The position numbers and the translations under genes are program-made. Below, piece by piece: positions 60,156 to 64,000 of a DNA stretch of 64,000 nt (within the stretch, counting starts at the first letter, position 1; the number at the start of each line of letters is the position of its first letter). The notes beneath the pieces were generated by a model. That model was not told the DNA's origin and made no database searches. It worked only from the letters and a program-made list of their open reading frames with translations. The stretch is from Ruthenibacterium sp. (GTDB lineage Bacteria > Bacillota > Clostridia > Oscillospirales > Ruminococcaceae), in contig JAHHSL010000001.1 in NCBI GenBank assembly GCA_020025235.1, forward strand, positions 62,001-126,000, given 5' to 3'.

Positions 60156-60265
60156 CCGCAGGCGTCCGCCGCAGCAGATGCACCGGCCTGTCTTGATGCG
60201 CAATATTCGCCGGCTGCTTTTTATGTTCTGTTCCTGCTTATCAAATCTTCGGGGAGGACTTCTGT

Positions 60266-60448
60266 ATGGGCCTGACGATCACCATTGTTCTGCTGGTTTC
60301 GGTGCTGTACATTCCGGTGGTGGCGCTGATCGCACTGATCACCGCCTTATGCGCCCGAAAAAAGGACAAGGCATCCTTTCAGCACACCTTCAAAGAGGTA
60401 TTCTGGGATTTCTTTTCCGAGATGCTCAATCCGTTCAACTGGTTCTAA
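60266..60448 (+). CDS. Small membrane protein, 60 residues
   Basis: MGLTITIVLLVSVLYIP opens a single membrane helix (about 3-29), followed by a charged tail (CARKKDKASFQHTFKE) and an aromatic C terminus (FWDFFSEMLNPFNWF). GGAGG precedes the ATG at about eight bases. It follows the glycosyltransferase by about 110 bases and ends before a strong terminator. Unknown; possibly an accessory to the sugar-transfer unit. Confidence 0.6.
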   Translation: MGLTITIVLLVSVLYIPVVALIALITALCARKKDKASFQHTFKEVFWDFFSEMLNPFNWF

Positions 60449-60512
60449 ACCGATACGTCGCCATGTTCTGCAAGGCTGTCCGGTCTGCTGTGAACATCCT
60501 ATCCTGACATAT

Positions 60513-60556
60513 AAAAAAGCGGAGGGGATCCGAATCGGATCCCCTCCGCTTTTCTG
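60513..60556. terminator. Bidirectional terminator
   Basis: AAAAGCGGAGGGGATCCGA (60515-60533) pairs with its complement at 60536-60554, giving a very stable stem with T-runs for either strand, between the plus-strand unit and cysS. Confidence 0.93.
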
Positions 60557-60608
60557 TTTGTTTTTCAAGTGCAGGCCGGATGCTTTTCCGGCTGCTGCGC
60601 TTTCGATT

Positions 60609-62006
60609 TTATTCGATGACGCTTACCTGCGGGCCTTTCGGCGTATCCTTGACCGCATAGCCCTTCGCTGTCAGCTCTGCGCGGATCTCATCGGCGCGTG
60701 CCCAGTTCTTTTCCTTTTTCGCGGCGGCGCGCTCTTCCACCAGCGCCATGATCTCCGCGGGGATCTCATTCTTTTTGCGGTTGTACAGGATGCCCAGGAC
60801 ACCGGTCAGCTCGTCAAAGGTCTTTGCGGCCTGTTCCAGCGCTTCGCGGCTGCTTTCTGCTTCCAGCGTGTTGATTTCACGCACAAAATCAAACAGTGCC
60901 GCCAGTGCGTCCGGCGTGTTGAGGTCGTCATCCATTGCCGCACAGAATTTTTCAACCGCCGTTTCTGCCTTTTCTTTCAGCGTTTCATCCGTGCCGTGCG
61001 CATTTTCAATGGCAAAATCCAGATTGTCGCGGCAGGTGTAAATGCGTTCCAGGCTTGCCTTGCATGCGCCGATCAGTTCGGCGGTATAGTTCAGCGGGCT
61101 GCGGTAATTGCCCGTCAGCAGGAAGTAACGGATCGGCTCATAGCCGTACACCTCGCTCAGCTCGCGCACGGTGAAGAAGTTGTTTGCGCTTTTGCTCATC
61201 TTGTGGTTGTCGATGTTCAAAAAGCCGTTGTGCATCCAGTAATGGGCAAAGGTGCATCCGTTTGCACATTCCGACTGCGCGATCTCGTTTTCATGGTGCG
61301 GGAAAATCAGATCCTCGCCGCCCGCATGAATGTCGATCGTCTTTCCCAGATGCTTTCTTGCCATGGCGCTGCATTCGATATGCCAGCCGGGGCGGCCTTT
61401 GCCGTAGGGGCTGTCCCAGTACGGTTCACCGGGCTTTGCCGCTTTCCAGACGGCAAAATCGGCGGGGTCTTCTTTCAGGTCGTCATCCATGCGGCTGCGC
61501 AGTTCGCGGTTGCCGCTTTCCAGATCTTCCAGTACAAGATGCGAAAGCTTGCCGTATTCCTTGAACTTTTTGGCGCGGAAATACACGTCGCCGTTTTTGG
61601 CAACATAGCCATAGCCTTTTTCGATGATATCGGCAACGATCGAAAGGATCTCGTCGATATGCTCGGTCGCGCGCGGGCGCACGGTGGGCTCCAGCACGTT
61701 CAGTCCCTTGCAGTCGCGCAGAAATTCTTCTTCATAGCGGCGCGCATATTCCTGCATGGGAACGCCCGCTTCATTTGCCTTTGTGATGATCTTATCGTCG
61801 ATATCCGTGATATTGGATACAAACAGCACCTTGTTGCCGCGGTATTCCAGATACCGGCGCAAGGTGTCGAACACACACACCGGGCGTGCATTGCCGATGT
61901 GGATATAGTTATATACCGTAGGGCCGCAGACGTAAATGCGGTATTCGCCCTCTTTAATGGGAACCAGTTCTTCTTTTCTGCGTGTGAGCGTATTGAATAC
62001 TTTCAT
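60609..62006 (-). CDS. cysS: Cysteinyl-tRNA synthetase
   Basis: 465 residues, class I. The HIGH-type motif is GPTVYNYIHIGNARP (about residue 29-43), zinc ligands are the Cys of YVCGP, the Cys in HIECSAMARKHLG and PHHENEIAQSE, and the KMSKS motif is HKMSKSANNFFTV. The C-terminal alpha-helical DALR-type part is complete. GGGAGG precedes the ATG. Confidence 0.97.
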   Translation of the reverse strand: MKVFNTLTRRKEELVPIKEGEYRIYVCGPTVYNYIHIGNARPVCVFDTLRRYLEYRGNKVLFVSNITDIDDKIITKANEAGVPMQEYARRYEEEFLRDCKGLNVLEPTVRPRATEHIDEILSIVADIIEKGYGYVAKNGDVYFRAKKFKEYGKLSHLVLEDLESGNRELRSRMDDDLKEDPADFAVWKAAKPGEPYWDSPYGKGRPGWHIECSAMARKHLGKTIDIHAGGEDLIFPHHENEIAQSECANGCTFAHYWMHNGFLNIDNHKMSKSANNFFTVRELSEVYGYEPIRYFLLTGNYRSPLNYTAELIGACKASLERIYTCRDNLDFAIENAHGTDETLKEKAETAVEKFCAAMDDDLNTPDALAALFDFVREINTLEAESSREALEQAAKTFDELTGVLGILYNRKKNEIPAEIMALVEERAAAKKEKNWARADEIRAELTAKGYAVKDTPKGPQVSVIE

Positions 62007-62033
62007 ATTTCTTCTCCTCCCTAAAGGGTGGTT

Positions 62034-63290
62034 TTACTTCAGCTTCATCATGCGGTCTGCACCCAGCAGAACACCGGCGCGCGCCGCGTTGAAGTTGATG
62101 CCGCCCTGCATATAAACCGTATACGGTGCACGAACGGGGCCATCCGCCGAAAGCTCGATGCTGCTGCCCATGGTAAAGGCGCCTGCCGCCATGATGACAG
62201 GGTCCTCATAGCCGGGCATATCGCTCGGGATCGGCGCTGCAAAGCTGTCTACCGGGCTGCCCTGCTGCACGCCGCCGCACAGTGCTTCCATGCCCTCGGG
62301 GCTGCCGGTTTCCACGCTTGTGATGATATCGTTGCGGTCCTCGGTGTATTTCGGGGTCGCGGTATAGCCCAGCACCTCAAACAGTGCCGAAGCGTAAACG
62401 CTTGTTTTCAGCGCTTCGCACACCACGCCGGGCGCATAATAAAGGCCAAGGTACAGATCGCGCAGCGTATCAAGCGTGCAGCCGATCTCGCCGCCGACGC
62501 CGGGTGCTGTCAGGCGGTGTGCGCACAGTTCTACAAGATCCGCACGCCCTGCGATGTAGCCGCCGGTCGGCGCAATGCCGCCGCCCGGATTCTTGATCAG
62601 GCTGCCTGCCATAAGGTCGGCGCCGCACTGGGTCGGTTCCTTTTTCTGTACAAATTCGCCGTAGCAGTTATCCACCATGACGATGATATCCGGCTGCACC
62701 GCTTTTGCCGCTTTGCTGATTGCCTCGATCTGATCGAGCGAAAGAGCGGGACGCGCGGCATACCCGCGGCTGCGCTGAATGTAGCACATCTTTGCGCCCC
62801 TGCACTTTTCGGCAATTCCTGCAAGATCCGGCGTACCGTCGGAAAGCAGCTCCACTTCGTCATACCGGACGCCGAAATCCATAAGGCTGCCGTAATGCGT
62901 GCCGTCAATGCCGATCACGCCCTGCAGCGTATCATACGGGCGGCCGGTAACTGCCACCATTCGGTCGCCCGGGCGCAGAACGCCGAACAGTGCAACCGTC
63001 AAAGTGTGCGTGCCGGACATAAAGCTGCTGCGGAAAAGCGCGGCCTCGCTGCCCGTCACCTGTGCAAACACTTCGGCAAGCTTTTCGCGGCCGGGGTCGT
63101 CCATGCCGTAGCCCGTTGTGCCGACAAGATGATTGCCGCCGACATAATTATCCGTAAACGCACGCAGCATTTTCAGCTGATTATATTCCTTGATTTCCTC
63201 AAGTTCGGCAAAGCGCTCTTTGCACAGCTCCATTGCCTTTGCATCCGCGTCCAGCAGCGGACGCGATAAATCGTAAAATTCCTCGATCAT
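62034..63290 (-). CDS. Methionine gamma-lyase/aluminium-resistance family PLP enzyme
   Basis: 418 residues from the ATG at 63290 (AGAGG eleven bases upstream); the ATG at 63311 directly abuts its only possible SD. PLP type I fold: PLP Lys in SLIKNPGGGIAPTGGYIAG, phosphate contact near SSFMSGTHTLTVALFG. The family is annotated as methionine gamma-lyase or YnbB-type 'aluminium resistance' protein; the real substrate is unsure. It follows cysS's upstream side and is preceded closely by a GNAT gene. Confidence 0.85.
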   Translation of the reverse strand: MIEEFYDLSRPLLDADAKAMELCKERFAELEEIKEYNQLKMLRAFTDNYVGGNHLVGTTGYGMDDPGREKLAEVFAQVTGSEAALFRSSFMSGTHTLTVALFGVLRPGDRMVAVTGRPYDTLQGVIGIDGTHYGSLMDFGVRYDEVELLSDGTPDLAGIAEKCRGAKMCYIQRSRGYAARPALSLDQIEAISKAAKAVQPDIIVMVDNCYGEFVQKKEPTQCGADLMAGSLIKNPGGGIAPTGGYIAGRADLVELCAHRLTAPGVGGEIGCTLDTLRDLYLGLYYAPGVVCEALKTSVYASALFEVLGYTATPKYTEDRNDIITSVETGSPEGMEALCGGVQQGSPVDSFAAPIPSDMPGYEDPVIMAAGAFTMGSSIELSADGPVRAPYTVYMQGGINFNAARAGVLLGADRMMKLK

Positions 63291-63307
63291 AGGTTTCTTT
63301 TCCTCTT

Positions 63308-64000
63308 TCATTCCTTGTTTGCTGCGGGGTCTTTCCCCGCGTCGTCCTGCACGGCATAAAGCACCGTGCCCGAACGGATAAATCCCAGCCGTTCGTAAAA
63401 GCCGCGCCGTTCCTTTCGGCACAAAAGCGTAACCGTGCGTCCTTGCCCGGAAAGCTTTTCTGCAAGCAGCGCCGTCAGCTTTCCGCCGACGCCTTGTCCC
63501 CGAAACGGCTCCTTTGTTTCGATCCCCGACAAAAATGCATGCTGCGCACAGAGCGCATATGCGCCCGCGGTGGCAATGATTTCGCCCCGTGACACAGCCG
63601 CCCACACTTCGGCGGCGCCGTGCGTGCGCTTTGTGCACAGCTCCGAATAAAAATTATCCCACGCATCGGGATCGTTTTTCCTGTCGCAGAAAAAATCGGT
63701 TATTTTTGCCGCTGCCGGTTCGCGGTCGGTTTCAAATAAAAGCCCCGTTTCCGGCTCGGCGGCGCGGTGTGCATCATACACCATATAAAAAAGCGGTTCC
63801 TCTGCATGATAGCCCTGCGGCAGCGCACCGTGCACAAACACGCTTTCCACGCCCATAAGCTTTAAAAAAATCCCGGCTTCCTGTGCATCATATGTACCGC
63901 ACAGCCGTGCGCCCGCACCTTTCAGTTCCAGTGCACCCGTGCTGTCCGCCGCAAAAAAGCGCATCAGCGCACTCTGTGCGCCGAACACGGAAAGATCCGT
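63308..64000 (-). CDS. GNAT-family N-acetyltransferase (cut by the window edge)
   Basis: About 230 residues visible; the frame is open to the right edge, so the start is beyond the window (an internal GTG at 63988 is the first possible start but looks unsupported). The C-terminal GNAT core has the acetyl-CoA loop PFRGQGVGGKLTALLAEKL and LCRKERRGFYERLGFIRSG. The N-terminal half (about 1-100) is not recognised. Substrate unknown. It ends 17 bases before the PLP-enzyme gene. Confidence 0.85.
   Translation of the reverse strand, partial: TDLSVFGAQSALMRFFAADSTGALELKGAGARLCGTYDAQEAGIFLKLMGVESVFVHGALPQGYHAEEPLFYMVYDAHRAAEPETGLLFETDREPAAAKITDFFCDRKNDPDAWDNFYSELCTKRTHGAAEVWAAVSRGEIIATAGAYALCAQHAFLSGIETKEPFRGQGVGGKLTALLAEKLSGQGRTVTLLCRKERRGFYERLGFIRSGTVLYAVQDDAGKDPAANKE

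Noticed and set aside
57486..60203. 905-codon open frame on the minus strand
   Set aside because: Complement of the epimerase and glycosyltransferase genes, both with family motifs, SD sequences and a promoter.
1..64000. tRNA, rRNA, CRISPR, insertion sequence, prophage or defence island
   Set aside because: I looked in the intergenic stretches and saw no cloverleaf, repeat-spacer array, terminal inverted repeats with transposase, integrase or phage structural genes.

Overview
The window is a dense, ordinary-looking chromosomal segment from a Gram-positive, low-oxygen Firmicute. Its housekeeping genes (SpoIIID, DnaD/DnaI-type helicase loaders, AddAB, SMC-FtsY-RNase III, LCP wall ligases, TrmFO, HPr with Ser46, rubrerythrin with a PerR-like regulator) and its moderately high GC content fit an Oscillospiraceae/Ruminococcaceae gut bacterium of the Faecalibacterium/Subdoligranulum/Gemmiger type. 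That placement is inference from gene content; no 16S rRNA gene is present. I see no tRNA, rRNA, CRISPR array, insertion sequence or prophage.

Layout. 1-3.8 kb: spoIIID, an MFS transporter, and a translationally coupled dnaD-dnaI-like pair. 3.8-7.5 kb: a membrane-anchored XRE regulator, an ECF sigma/anti-sigma pair and prfB. 7.6-10.8 kb (plus strand): a RING/zinc-ribbon membrane protein, galU, and the rpsF-ssb-rpsR operon. 10.84-11.43 kb: about 590 bases with no recognisable gene but many hairpins. 11.5-14.7 kb (minus): yqeG, an Xaa-Pro peptidase, efp, a CD1247-type acidic protein, and the short gene rpsU. 14.8-34.5 kb (minus): one long block of cell-cycle and information genes, read in the order trmH-like, dprA, topA, trmFO, plsX, rnc, smc, ftsY, rdgB, yhbY, nadD, yqeK, two LCP genes, rsfS, leuS. 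34.6-36 kb: infC-rpmI-rplT behind an L20-type attenuated leader, with infC starting at ATT. 36-42.8 kb: addB-addA. 43-44 kb: a perR-like gene and rubrerythrin. 44-50.5 kb: coaD, rsmD, uvrC, HPr, rimM-trmD, a pentapeptide-repeat protein and a 45-residue membrane peptide. 50.7-57.5 kb: a cytidylate-kinase-like protein, pyrophosphatase, a PHP phosphatase, an AAA ATPase, an SH3 lipoprotein, pepT and a CBS-domain membrane protein. 57.8-60.4 kb (plus): a CapG/WbjD-like sugar epimerase with a WbuB-like glycosyltransferase and a small membrane protein. 60.6-64 kb (minus): cysS, a methionine-gamma-lyase-like PLP enzyme, and a GNAT enzyme cut off by the window edge.

I did not find a clear new multi-gene system. 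The points most worth a second look are: the infC leader, where mutually exclusive hairpins can be read from the sequence and the start codon is ATT; a perfect 7-1-7 palindrome on the promoter of the perR-like gene; the hairpin-rich gap at 10.84-11.43 kb; paired LCP ligases that share a short N-terminal motif; and a detached CapG/WbuB-like sugar pair. Start codons were moved inward from the longest open frame wherever a Shine-Dalgarno sequence decided the matter.
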